Source of the DNA: Micromonospora sp. DSM 45708
GTDB taxonomy: Bacteria > Actinomycetota > Actinomycetes > Mycobacteriales > Micromonosporaceae
DNA length: 64,000 nt
NCBI RefSeq assembly: GCF_039566955.1
Contig: NZ_CP154796.1
Coordinates: 3,472,001-3,536,000 of the forward strand
Direction: 5' to 3'
Positions 16,700-24,177 of this stretch are shown in pieces. Within the stretch, counting starts at the first letter, position 1. Each line of letters starts with the position of its first letter. The notes under the pieces were generated by a model. The model made no database searches. It saw nothing but the letters and a program-made list of their open reading frames with translations, and was not told where the DNA came from. Both the position numbers and the translations under genes were made by a program.

Positions 16700-17578
16700 G
16701 TGTCCATCGTCGAGGACATCGGCGCGCAGGTCCGCGCCGCCGCCGAGGAGCTGCCGCTGGCGCAGCTCGCCGCCGCGCTGGAGAAGCTCGGCCAGGCGCA
16801 GGAACGGCTGCGCTGGGTGCGGCAGGAGTCGGCCGACCCGATGGGCGTGCCGGAGCTGACCGCCGCCACCGAACACGCCGAAACCGCCGGCTACGCGCTG
16901 CGCGTGGCGCAGGAGCAGCTCAGCGCGTACCTGGCCGCGATCGGGCTGGCCGCCGACGGCGCGCCGCCCGCGACGTCGGGCGAGCGGCGACCACGGCACG
17001 ACGCGCCACGCGGCGAGGCGCCGCCCGCGCCCGGCGCGGCGCCCGAGCCGGGCGAGCAGCCCGCGGTACGCCGCTGGTGGGCGGTCCGCGTGGCGGAGCT
17101 GACCGGCGGACGGGAGGGCGCGCCGGACGAGCCGGACGAGCGGGTCGAGAACGCCCAAGAGCTGCTGCGCCGGGTGGTGGTCGGCATCCGCTCCGGCGAC
17201 CGGGACCGGCTGCACGCCGAGCTGCGCCGGGCCCACGCCGACGTCGGGCTGGGACTGGCCGCGATCGCCCCGCCGATGCTGCGCGACCTCGCCGGGGAGC
17301 TGCTCGGCCACCCGCCCCGCGCCGACGACCTGACCCGGCTGCGCCGCGAGCTGGACGGGCGGGTCCGCGACCTGCTGCCCGGGTTGCCGCCGCCGGTGCT
17401 GGACACGCTACTCACCCGGATCTGCCGGATGCCCCCGCCGCGCCGCGACGACGGGCAGGAGCAGCCGCACGCCGCCGACCCGGCGGTCACCGCCGGGGTG
17501 CTCACCGGTGTGCTGCTCGACCGGCTCGGCCGGGACCTGCCGAAGGACACCGAGGAACGGGAGCCGTCGCGTGGCTGA
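16700..17578 (+). CDS. 292-aa protein with N-terminal helical hairpin, second gene of the FtsK-like operon
   Basis: GTG at 16700 follows aaggggcgg. Residues 1-85 again form a two-helix hairpin, with the turn at SADPMGVPE (about 45-53). A disordered Pro/Ala/Glu-rich linker follows (about 88-123), then a C-terminal helical domain (about 130-285) with WWAVRVAELTGG, LLRRVVVGIRSGDRDRLHAE and VLDTLLTRICRMPPP. No known family is recognised. The stop overlaps the next gene by 8 bp (GTGGCTGA). Possession of an N-terminal hairpin like that of the first gene hints at an interacting pair, as in EsxA/EsxB; this is inference. Confidence 0.75.
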   Translation: MSIVEDIGAQVRAAAEELPLAQLAAALEKLGQAQERLRWVRQESADPMGVPELTAATEHAETAGYALRVAQEQLSAYLAAIGLAADGAPPATSGERRPRHDAPRGEAPPAPGAAPEPGEQPAVRRWWAVRVAELTGGREGAPDEPDERVENAQELLRRVVVGIRSGDRDRLHAELRRAHADVGLGLAAIAPPMLRDLAGELLGHPPRADDLTRLRRELDGRVRDLLPGLPPPVLDTLLTRICRMPPPRRDDGQEQPHAADPAVTAGVLTGVLLDRLGRDLPKDTEEREPSRG

Positions 17579-20243
17579 CGTCCGCGCCCAACTGGTGACG
17601 CGGGTCCGGGGGATGCTCTCCGAGGCCCTGGGCGCCACCCGGAACCGGCTCGCCGCCGCCGACGCGGAGCTGGCCGCCGGCCGGGAGCGGCTGGCGCGCA
17701 CCCGGCGTGCCGCCGCGGCGGTGCCCGGCCGGGTCGGCGCGGCCCGCGACCGGCGACTCGCCGAGATCGACACCCGGCACGCCGCCCGCCTGGCCGAGCT
17801 GGCGCGCCGGGCCGCCGCCGCGGCCCAGCGGGAAGCGCCGGGTGCGGCGTCCGCGCCGTGGGACCGGTGGACGGCCACCCCCGCCGGGCGGGCCGAGCCG
17901 CCGGGCGCGGTCCGCATCGGCACGGTCCGCATCGCCGGCGCCGAACCGGTGCCGGCGCTGGTCCCGCTGCTCGACGCCGGGCACGCGCACCTGGCCGGCG
18001 GCGACCGGGACGGCCTCGCCGCGGTGGTGCCCGCGTTGCTGCTACGCTCCGTCGGCCGGGCCGACCCGGGCGCGGTCCGGCTGCACGGCTACGACCCGGA
18101 ACACCTGGGCGGCGGCCTGGCCGGGTTCGCGCCACTGGGCACCGCCGGCCTGCTCACGTTCGTCGGCCCGGGCGGGCTGGGCCGGCTGCTGGACGACCTG
18201 GTCGAGCAGATCCGCCGGATCAACGCCACGGTGCTGGCCGGCGAGTACGCGTCCCTGCGCGAGCTGGCCGCCGCGACCGGCCGGCGACCGGAGCCGTGGC
18301 GGGTGGCGGTGCTGCTCGGCGGCGACGAGCTGTCCCGGCACGAGCGCGGCCAGCTCGACCGGGTGGTCCGCACCGGGGCCGCGTGCGGGGTGCACCTGGT
18401 GGTCCGCGGCATCGACCTGCCCGACGACCCGACCGTCACCCGGATCGTGGTGGACCCGGACGACGCCCGCATCGCCGGCCTGCCGGTGGTGCTCGACGCC
18501 CCACCACCGCCCACCCTGGTCACCGAGACCTGCCGGGCGGTCGCCTCCCGGGTCGCCGCGGGACCGCCGCCGACGCCCTTCACCGATCTGCTGCCCCCGC
18601 CCGACGACTACTGGCGGGAGGACTCGGCGCACGGGCTGACCGCGCCGATCGGCGAGGGCCCGCACGGGCGGCCGGTGCTGCTGACGCTCGGCGACTACCC
18701 GCCGCACGCGTTGATCGGCGGCCCGTCCGGCACCGGCAAGACGAACCTGATCTTCGCCTGGATCGGCGCGCTCGCCGCCCGCTACTCCCCCGCCGAGCTG
18801 GAGTTCTATCTGCTCGACTTCAAGGAGGGAGTGTCCTTCGCCCGGTTCGCCCAGGGCCGGCGCGACCCGAGCTGGCTGCCGCACATGCGGCTGGTCGGGA
18901 TCAACGTCAACACCGACCGGGAGTTCGGCCTGGCGCTGCTGCGGTTCCTCGCCGAGGAGCTGCGCCGGCGGGCCGACGCGGCGAAGAAGCACGAGGTCAC
19001 CAAGCTGGCCGAGCTGCGGGCGGTGGACCCCACCGGGCACTGGCCGCGGATCGTCGCGGTGGTCGACGAGTTCCAGGCGCTGCTCGCCGGTCGGGACGTG
19101 GTCGCCCGGGAGGCCGCCGACCTGCTGGAGGACCTGGCGCGGCGGGGCCGCTCCCAGGGCATCCACCTGGTGCTCGCCTCCCAGGACGTACGCGGCATCG
19201 AGGCGCTCTGGGGCCGGCCCGCGCTGGTCGCCCAGTTCACGCTGCGCATCGCGCTGCCGAAGGCGCTGCGCATCCTGGCCGAACGCAACGACGCCGCGCA
19301 GTCGCTGCCCCGCCACCACGCCGTGGTCAACGCCGAGTCCGGCCTGACCGAGGGCAACGAGGTGGCCCGCATCCCGTCGGCCAGCGACTGGGAGACCTGG
19401 AGCGAGCTGCAACACCGGCTGTGGCGGATGCGCCCGCAGGACGCCGCGCCGGCCCGGCTCTTCGACGGCGACGCGATCCCCCGGCTGGCCGAGGCGCCGG
19501 ACTTCCGTGCCCTGAACGCCCCCGGGCAGGGCGTGCCGCGTAACCCGGTGGCGCTGCTCGGCGAGATCATCGACGTGCAGTCCCGTTCGGCGGTGCTGCG
19601 GCTGCCCCGGGCCCCGGGACGCAACCTGGCCGTGCTGGGCACCCGGGTGGACGAGGCGTGCGCGGTGCTCGACGCCGCCGCCCGCTCGTTGGCCCGGCAG
19701 TACCCGCCCGGCACCGCCCGGTTCTCCATCGCCTGTCTCGACCCGGACGCCGACCCGGCCGCCCGCGCGCTCTACGAGGACCTGGCCGGCGACGCCTCCT
19801 GGTACGACGAGGAGACGGTGTCCGAGCTGATGGCCGAGGTGGGTGACGGGCTGAGCGCGCCGGGCACCCCGCGTACCCCGCACTTCCTGCTGCTGTACGC
19901 GGTGGACGCGGCGGCCGGCGCGCTGGCCGGCAAGGCCGGCACCCGCACCGGGCTGGAGCAGCTGCGCCGGGTCCTGCACGACGGGCCGGAGCGGCGGACC
20001 CACGTGCTGGCCTGGTGGCGGGGCGTGGCCCGGATGCGGGCCGACCTGGGCGGCGCCGGCGCGCGGACGGACCAGATCGGCGCCTGGGTGGCGCTCGACG
20101 TGCAGGGCGGTGAGCTGGGCTCGTCGCTCTACCCGGGCAGCGGCGGCCCGGACTGGTATCCCCGGCCGTGGCGCGGTCTCTACTTCGACCGCGCGGTGCA
20201 CCGCACCGGACAGGTGATCATCCCTTATGGTCCCTCCCGATGA
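17571..20243 (+). CDS. FtsK/SpoIIIE (EccC)-like cytosolic ATPase
   Basis: An 890-aa motor protein. Residues 1-85 are a coiled coil (LAAADAELAAGRERLARTRR region). A domain of unknown fold follows. The intact FtsK domain has LIGGPSGTGKTNLIFAWIG (about 382-400), YLLDFKEGVSFARF, the Walker B-type IVAVVDEFQALLAG (about 493) and an LARRGRSQGIHLVLASQD sensor region. A second, degenerate ATPase-like domain starts near 683 (NLAVLGTRVDEA) without a Walker Lys. There is no membrane span or gamma DNA-reading domain, so it resembles T7SS EccC more than chromosomal FtsK. GTG 17571 overlaps the gene before it by 8 bp and the gene after by 4 bp. Confidence 0.85.
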   Translation: MADVRAQLVTRVRGMLSEALGATRNRLAAADAELAAGRERLARTRRAAAAVPGRVGAARDRRLAEIDTRHAARLAELARRAAAAAQREAPGAASAPWDRWTATPAGRAEPPGAVRIGTVRIAGAEPVPALVPLLDAGHAHLAGGDRDGLAAVVPALLLRSVGRADPGAVRLHGYDPEHLGGGLAGFAPLGTAGLLTFVGPGGLGRLLDDLVEQIRRINATVLAGEYASLRELAAATGRRPEPWRVAVLLGGDELSRHERGQLDRVVRTGAACGVHLVVRGIDLPDDPTVTRIVVDPDDARIAGLPVVLDAPPPPTLVTETCRAVASRVAAGPPPTPFTDLLPPPDDYWREDSAHGLTAPIGEGPHGRPVLLTLGDYPPHALIGGPSGTGKTNLIFAWIGALAARYSPAELEFYLLDFKEGVSFARFAQGRRDPSWLPHMRLVGINVNTDREFGLALLRFLAEELRRRADAAKKHEVTKLAELRAVDPTGHWPRIVAVVDEFQALLAGRDVVAREAADLLEDLARRGRSQGIHLVLASQDVRGIEALWGRPALVAQFTLRIALPKALRILAERNDAAQSLPRHHAVVNAESGLTEGNEVARIPSASDWETWSELQHRLWRMRPQDAAPARLFDGDAIPRLAEAPDFRALNAPGQGVPRNPVALLGEIIDVQSRSAVLRLPRAPGRNLAVLGTRVDEACAVLDAAARSLARQYPPGTARFSIACLDPDADPAARALYEDLAGDASWYDEETVSELMAEVGDGLSAPGTPRTPHFLLLYAVDAAAGALAGKAGTRTGLEQLRRVLHDGPERRTHVLAWWRGVARMRADLGGAGARTDQIGAWVALDVQGGELGSSLYPGSGGPDWYPRPWRGLYFDRAVHRTGQVIIPYGPSR

Positions 20244-20911
20244 ACGAACCGGTCTCCAGTGAGACGTACCGCGCCCAGATCCGCCGACTCGCCGAGTTGA
20301 CCGCCCGGGTGGCCGCCCAGCGGGCCGAGGCGCACACCTGGTACGCCCAACAGGTCGCCGCCGCCGACCGGGCGGTGGCCGAGGCGGACGAGCAGGTCCG
20401 GCTCGCCGAGGCGGAGCTGGCCGAGGCCCAGCGCATGGTGGACCGGGTGGACGGCGAGGTGACCCACCTGTGGGCGCAGCTACGCGCCCGGCTCGGCGGC
20501 GGCACCCGGCGCCTGGGCGACCCGCCCGGGCCGGTACGCGGTGCCGCCGGTGACCCGGTGCCGCTGCTGCGGGGCGTACGGGAGCTGCTGGAGCGCACCG
20601 GAACGCCCGGTGAGCTGCCCGGCTCGGTGAACCCGCTGCTGATCGCCTGCGGGGTGGGCGGCGCGCTGGTGGCGTACCTGCTGGGGATCGGGGCGCGGGC
20701 GCTGGGCGCCGGCTCGGGCGGTGACCTGGCGGTCGGCCTGCCGGTGCTGGCGCTGGTGGTGACGTTGCTCGGCCCGCTGGTCGGGCTGGCGCCGGCCCGG
20801 CTGCTGGCCGACCGCCGGCACGCGGTGCTGACCCCCCGCCCGATGATCCTGGTGGCCGCCAGCGGCCTGGCCACCACGCTGCTCCTGCTGACGGTCACCT
20901 ACACCCGCTGA
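20240..20911 (+). CDS. Coiled-coil membrane protein, last gene of the FtsK-like operon
   Basis: A 223-aa protein starting at the ATGA overlap with the ATPase stop. Residues 5-90 form a long coiled coil rich in Ala, Glu and Arg. After a Gly/Pro-rich linker come three hydrophobic spans: LLIACGVGGALVAYLLGIGA, LAVGLPVLALVVTLLGPLVG and MILVAASGLATTLLLLTV. It is likely the membrane anchor that docks the soluble ATPase through its coiled coil. No family is recognised. A large hairpin follows the stop. Confidence 0.75.
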   Translation: MNEPVSSETYRAQIRRLAELTARVAAQRAEAHTWYAQQVAAADRAVAEADEQVRLAEAELAEAQRMVDRVDGEVTHLWAQLRARLGGGTRRLGDPPGPVRGAAGDPVPLLRGVRELLERTGTPGELPGSVNPLLIACGVGGALVAYLLGIGARALGAGSGGDLAVGLPVLALVVTLLGPLVGLAPARLLADRRHAVLTPRPMILVAASGLATTLLLLTVTYTR

Positions 20912-20928
20912 CTCCGCCCCCGGCGCGG

Positions 20929-20984
20929 TGATCATCAGGTTGGCGACGCGACACGCCGTCGCGGGTCCGCCAACCCCATGATCA
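20929..20984. terminator. Long imperfect inverted repeat (tgatcat..ttggcg family) between convergent genes
   Basis: tgatcatcaggttggcg at 20929-20945 pairs with a right arm cgccaaccccatgatca ending at 20984, with the further pairing gcgac/gtcgc inside. It lies after the FtsK-like operon (stop 20911) and before the convergent cupin gene (stop 21023), so it probably ends both transcripts. A half copy of the same motif occurs at 47206-47225, showing that it is a dispersed element. Confidence 0.75.
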
Positions 20985-21022
20985 TCGAGGCGAGACGAGG
21001 CGAGGCCCGCGCGGTGAGCCGG

Positions 21023-22300
21023 TCAGGCGGGGACCAGGACGGCCTCCCTGAGCAGACGGCGGGTGAGGACCAGGCGGTCGGCGTCGTCGTCCAGGCCGGG
21101 CAGGTCGCCGACGCGGGTGGCCTCGCCGGTGAGCAGCGCGCGCAGCGCCGGCTCGCAGGTGCCGGGCAGCGTGAGCGTGCGGTCGGTCAGGCGCAGCGCG
21201 ACACTGCCGTCCCCGGTGGACGCGAGCTGCCAGCGCAGGCCGCCACGCGTCGCGACCCGGCTGTCGGGGCCGAGCCGGGCCAGCGCGTCGGCCTGGGCCA
21301 GCGGGCGGATCGGGGCCGGCCGGGCGGCCGGCCACACCCGGGACCGCAGCCGCGCGGCCACCGCCGCCGGGTCGGCCCGCAGCAGCCAGTCGCGCAGCGC
21401 CTCGACGGTCTCGGTGAGCTCCGGCTCGATCGCGTCCGGGTCGGCCAGGTCGAGGCCGAACGGCAGGCCGGCGCGCAGCCGGGCGTCCTCGGCGGCCAGG
21501 CCCAGCAGCTCCTCCACCATGGCGTACCGGGTCAGCGCCCGGATGCCCACGGTCAGGTGCAGCGAGCTGGACTCCTGCGCCTGGGCGCTGTGCAGCCAGC
21601 CACGCGGCAGGTAGAGCGCGTCACCCGGTTCGAGCACCACGTCCAGCGCGGGCCGGCCGTCGGCGGTGGCGGCGACCTCGTCGGCCCGGCCGCCCCACGG
21701 CTGGCGCTCCAGCGGGTCGGCGAGCACCGGCGGATGGATGCGCCAGTGCTTGCGTCCGTCGACCTGGAGCACGAACACGTCGTGGGTGTCGTAGTGGGTG
21801 GCGAAGCCCTGGCTACCGGCCGGCGTCAGGTAGGCGTTGACCTGCAAGGGCTGGGCCAACGCGGCGCCCAGGTCGCGGGCCAGGTCGACGATCGCCGGCC
21901 AGGTGCGGTGCAGGCCCTGGAGCACCAGCGTGGCGCCGTCGGCGTAGAGCGCCAGCACCTTCTCGTCCAGCACCTGGTCGCCGATCTCGGCGCCGGCGCC
22001 ACCGCCGCCGGTGTACCGCGCCGCCGGCACGAGCTGGCCGTCCTTGGCCACCCGCAGGAACGGGGTACGCAGGCCGCGCCGGCTGAGCAGCTCGTCGGCG
22101 TCGGTGGGGCTGAGCAGGTCGGTGAAGCCGTCCGGGTTGGGCAGTTCGGCGGCCCGGGACAGCAGCGGGCTGCGCCCCCAGTGGTCGGCGGCGAACTTGG
22201 CCGGCTCGACCGCCACGCACCGGGCCAACGCCGCGGCGGCGGAGGACGGACCCGCCGGGTGGCCGTGGCCACCCGGCGGGTCGACGTGCGTCAGGCTCAT
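21023..22300 (-). CDS. JmjC/cupin-4-type 2-oxoglutarate oxygenase-like protein, beside a repeat peptide
   Basis: A 425-aa protein of the ribosomal-oxygenase (YcfD/cupin-4) type. The double-stranded beta-helix carries the iron ligands: HYD in GFATHYDTHDVFVLQVDG (about 177-179) and the distal His in ALYLPRGWLHSAQAQ. KHWRIHPP is the typical strand after it. A helical dimerisation part and a C-terminal winged-helix-like part follow. Relatives hydroxylate Arg or His of ribosomal proteins; here the start is 3 bp after the stop of a repeat-peptide gene, so that peptide is the likely substrate (inference). ATG at 22300 gives MSLTHVDPPGG. Confidence 0.87.
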   Translation of the reverse strand: MSLTHVDPPGGHGHPAGPSSAAAALARCVAVEPAKFAADHWGRSPLLSRAAELPNPDGFTDLLSPTDADELLSRRGLRTPFLRVAKDGQLVPAARYTGGGGAGAEIGDQVLDEKVLALYADGATLVLQGLHRTWPAIVDLARDLGAALAQPLQVNAYLTPAGSQGFATHYDTHDVFVLQVDGRKHWRIHPPVLADPLERQPWGGRADEVAATADGRPALDVVLEPGDALYLPRGWLHSAQAQESSSLHLTVGIRALTRYAMVEELLGLAAEDARLRAGLPFGLDLADPDAIEPELTETVEALRDWLLRADPAAVAARLRSRVWPAARPAPIRPLAQADALARLGPDSRVATRGGLRWQLASTGDGSVALRLTDRTLTLPGTCEPALRALLTGEATRVGDLPGLDDDADRLVLTRRLLREAVLVPA

Positions 22301-22303
22301 CGG

Positions 22304-22606
22304 TCAGGCGCTGCCGTCGGCGCCACCGTCGTGCTGACCCGGGGTCGCGCCACCATCGGCCGGACCCTCCGCGCTGCCGTCGGCGCCACCGTCGTGCTGA
22401 CCCGGGGTCGCGCCACCATCGGCCGGACCCTCCGCGCCACCATCAGCGCCACCGTCGTGCTGACCCGGGGTCGCGCCACCATCGGCCGGACCCTCCGCGC
22501 CACCATCAGCGCCACCGTCGTGCTGACCCGCGGTGGCACCGCCGTCGGCCGGGCCCTCCTGGCCGCTGCCGCCGCTGGTCCGGATGTCGTCGTCGTTCAG
22601 TGCCAT
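22304..22606 (-). CDS. Tandem-repeat peptide, possible multi-core RiPP precursor
   Basis: The 100-aa product has a 16-residue lead (MALNDDDIRTSGGSGQ) and then exactly four 21-residue repeats of the type EGPADGGATPGQHDGGADGG plus Ala. Differences are few: Ala for Pro in repeat 1 and Ser for Gly near the ends of repeats 3 and 4. It is rich in Gly, Asp and Ala, with one His and one Gln per unit and no Cys. ATG at 22606 follows gagggag. The cupin oxygenase gene begins 3 bp after the stop, and a SigB/F-type promoter lies upstream. The leader-plus-repeats layout with a modifying-type enzyme is that of a multi-core precursor. Confidence 0.8.
   Translation of the reverse strand: MALNDDDIRTSGGSGQEGPADGGATAGQHDGGADGGAEGPADGGATPGQHDGGADGGAEGPADGGATPGQHDGGADGSAEGPADGGATPGQHDGGADGSA
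22307..22558 (-). repeat. Four tandem 63-bp repeats encoding the 21-aa units
   Basis: Units occupy 22496-22558, 22433-22495, 22370-22432 and 22307-22369 (order of translation). Units 2-4 are almost identical in DNA, while unit 1 differs at several synonymous sites, which suggests recent expansion within the gene. Confidence 0.9.
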
Positions 22607-22663
22607 GGGTGCTCCCTCGGTGTGCCGCCCCGCGTGTTCCCGGGGGCCGTGTGCAGCGGGTGG

Positions 22664-22688
22664 TACCCCACGCCCGATCGTCTCTAAC
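22664..22688 (-). promoter_or_regulatory. SigB/SigF-type promoter of the repeat-peptide/cupin operon
   Basis: On the minus strand GTTA (22688-22685), a 16-base spacer and GGGTA (22668-22664) lie 58 bp before the ATG at 22606. The -35 differs from GTTT at one base, as also seen before ctaD. Confidence 0.55.
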
Positions 22689-22772
22689 CACACCGTAGAC
22701 GCCCGGACCCGGGCGCACGCACGGTTCGCGCCCAAAGGCGGCCGGACCGCGGGTCCCCCGGACGCCCGACGG

Positions 22773-22794
22773 CCCGCCCCGCCGAGGGGGCGGG
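22773..22794 (-). terminator. Terminator hairpin after the DUF2267 gene
   Basis: cccgcccc (22773-22780) pairs with ggggcggg (22787-22794) over a short loop, 22 bp beyond the DUF2267 stop. Confidence 0.65.
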
Positions 22795-22815
22795 ACGGAC
22801 CGGGATGGGGCCGGC

Positions 22816-23244
22816 TCAGGGAATGAGCTGATCCAGGCCCTGCGGCATGGACGACTTCACGTCCTGCCACTCGCCCTGGGTGACATGCCGGCGCAGCGTG
22901 TCCAGCACCACCTGCACCACCCGCTGCGGACCGCCCGCCACGTCGTACGGGAAGCCCTGGCGGACCTCGTAGAGGAAGTCGTCGCGGTTGAGCTTGATCG
23001 GCACGTTCTCCGGCTGCCAGCCGTCGAAGTAGATGCCGCGCAGCAACACCGGCAACTGCTGGGCGAACTCGGCGCTCTCCGGCACCGGCAACCGGTCGCG
23101 CAGCAGGTGCAGCACGGTGCGCAGCGCCGCGTACGACTGGTTGCGGCGATCCGGCGGCCAGCCGTACGCCGACTCGATCTCCTTCAGGATCACGTTCGTC
23201 TTGTCCAGCGAGGACTCGAACGCGGACATCAGATGCTCAGCCAT
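22816..23244 (-). CDS. DUF2267-family protein
   Basis: A 142-aa helical protein of the DUF2267 family: TNVILKEIESAYGWPPDRRN, SYAALRTVLHLLRDRLPVPE, QLPVLLRGIYFDGWQPENVP and FLYEVRQGFP are its landmarks. The family is common in stress-linked gene sets, and its biochemical role is unknown. ATG at 23244 is 5 bp after the stop of a 61-aa codirectional gene. A hairpin terminator follows. Confidence 0.85.
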   Translation of the reverse strand: MAEHLMSAFESSLDKTNVILKEIESAYGWPPDRRNQSYAALRTVLHLLRDRLPVPESAEFAQQLPVLLRGIYFDGWQPENVPIKLNRDDFLYEVRQGFPYDVAGGPQRVVQVVLDTLRRHVTQGEWQDVKSSMPQGLDQLIP

Positions 23245-23249
23245 CCGGC

Positions 23250-23435
23250 TCACCCCCGGGTGTCGGTCTCCCAGCGTCGGTCGTCGGCGCGTCGCGGCGG
23301 CCCGCTGGGCCCCCGCCACAGCCGCGTCGGGCTGAACCGGCCGGGCCGCCCGCCCCGCTCCCGCGGCACGTCGGCGTCGCCGACCACGTGCAGCACGCCA
23401 CCGCGGCGTCGATCCGTCACCACCCGTACGGTCAT
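23250..23435 (-). CDS. 61-aa basic small protein
   Basis: The Arg/Gly-rich product (MTVRVVTDRRRGGVLHVVGD at the start) is highly basic and ends RWETDTRG. ATG at 23435 follows aggaggtgggtc, a strong Shine-Dalgarno, and the stop is 5 bp before the DUF2267 start, so the two form an operon. No family is recognised. Charge suggests nucleic-acid or ribosome binding; this is weak inference. Confidence 0.65.
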   Translation of the reverse strand: MTVRVVTDRRRGGVLHVVGDADVPRERGGRPGRFSPTRLWRGPSGPPRRADDRRWETDTRG

Positions 23436-23501
23436 GACCCACCTCCTCGTCGCGGCGCGCGGGCCGGTGCGTCCGCGCGCACCGTCCATGCTGCCCGGCG
23501 G

Positions 23502-23536
23502 CCGGGTGAGCCGGCCTCACCCGGACCGGGTGAGGC
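23502..23536. repeat. Three alternating ccgggtgag half-sites
   Basis: ccgggtgag (23502-23510), its inverted copy within gcctcacccg (23514-23523), and cgggtgaggc (23527-23536) overlap to form two possible hairpins. They lie 67-101 bp upstream of the small basic protein gene and downstream of nothing on that strand, so an operator is more likely than a terminator. Confidence 0.6.
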
Positions 23537-23601
23537 GCTCAGCGCTCCCGCGGGCCGTGGCGTCCACCACCCACGGGACCGACCGGCTACCGGAACGGGA
23601 C

Positions 23602-24000
23602 TCAGGCGGCCCGGCGCTCGCGGGTCTGCTTGCAGGCCACGCAGGAGGTCGCGGACGGGAAGATCTCCAGCCGCTCCACCGGGATCGGCGCGGCGCAGCC
23701 CTCGCAGAAGCCGTACGTGCCCTCGTCGAGTCGGGCCAGCGCGCGCTCGAACTGCGCCCGCCGGTCCAGGATGGTGCGCAGCAGGGACTGGGCGGTGTCC
23801 CGCTCGGCGGTCTTGGTGCCGCTGTCGGCCTGGTCGTCGCCGGCGGTGTCGCCGACCTCGACCAGCCGCAGCACCTGACTCTGCAGCACGGCCTGGTCGT
23901 ACTCCGCGGTCAGCTCGTCGTACCGGGACCGCAGGGACTGCCGGATCTGGTCGACCTCCGCCTGCGAGCGGCCCGTGGCTGTCGTGTCGTGGACGAGCAT
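23602..24000 (-). CDS. TraR/DksA-type zinc-finger protein
   Basis: A 132-aa protein with an N-terminal coiled coil (residues about 12-60 and 68-95), an acidic loop DTAGDDQADSGTKTAERD between its arms, and a C-terminal zinc finger CEGC ... CVAC (about 102 and 123). This is the DksA/TraR outline that inserts into the RNA-polymerase secondary channel; actinobacterial versions are stress-linked. ATG at 24000. A SigB/F-type promoter lies 111 bp upstream, so it is probably induced with the other stress genes of the window. Confidence 0.88.
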   Translation of the reverse strand: MLVHDTTATGRSQAEVDQIRQSLRSRYDELTAEYDQAVLQSQVLRLVEVGDTAGDDQADSGTKTAERDTAQSLLRTILDRRAQFERALARLDEGTYGFCEGCAAPIPVERLEIFPSATSCVACKQTRERRAA

Positions 24001-24110
24001 CGCTGCCTGCCTTTCCTGCGGCCTCGACCCGGTCCTCCGGCGACGCCGGCGGGCCCGGGGCGAAGATGAACGCACGGACGAGATCGCCCGTGCTCTGTGA
24101 GCCGGGCGAT

Positions 24111-24135
24111 TACCCCTGCCCACGGCAGGCCAAAC
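24111..24135 (-). promoter_or_regulatory. SigB/SigF-type promoter of the TraR/DksA gene
   Basis: On the minus strand GTTT (24135-24132), a 16-base spacer and GGGTA (24115-24111) precede the ATG at 24000, giving a leader of about 100 bases. Confidence 0.65.
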
Positions 24136-24177
24136 CGGAGACTTCCTGGCACTTTCCCGTACGTCCGTACCGCCTGG

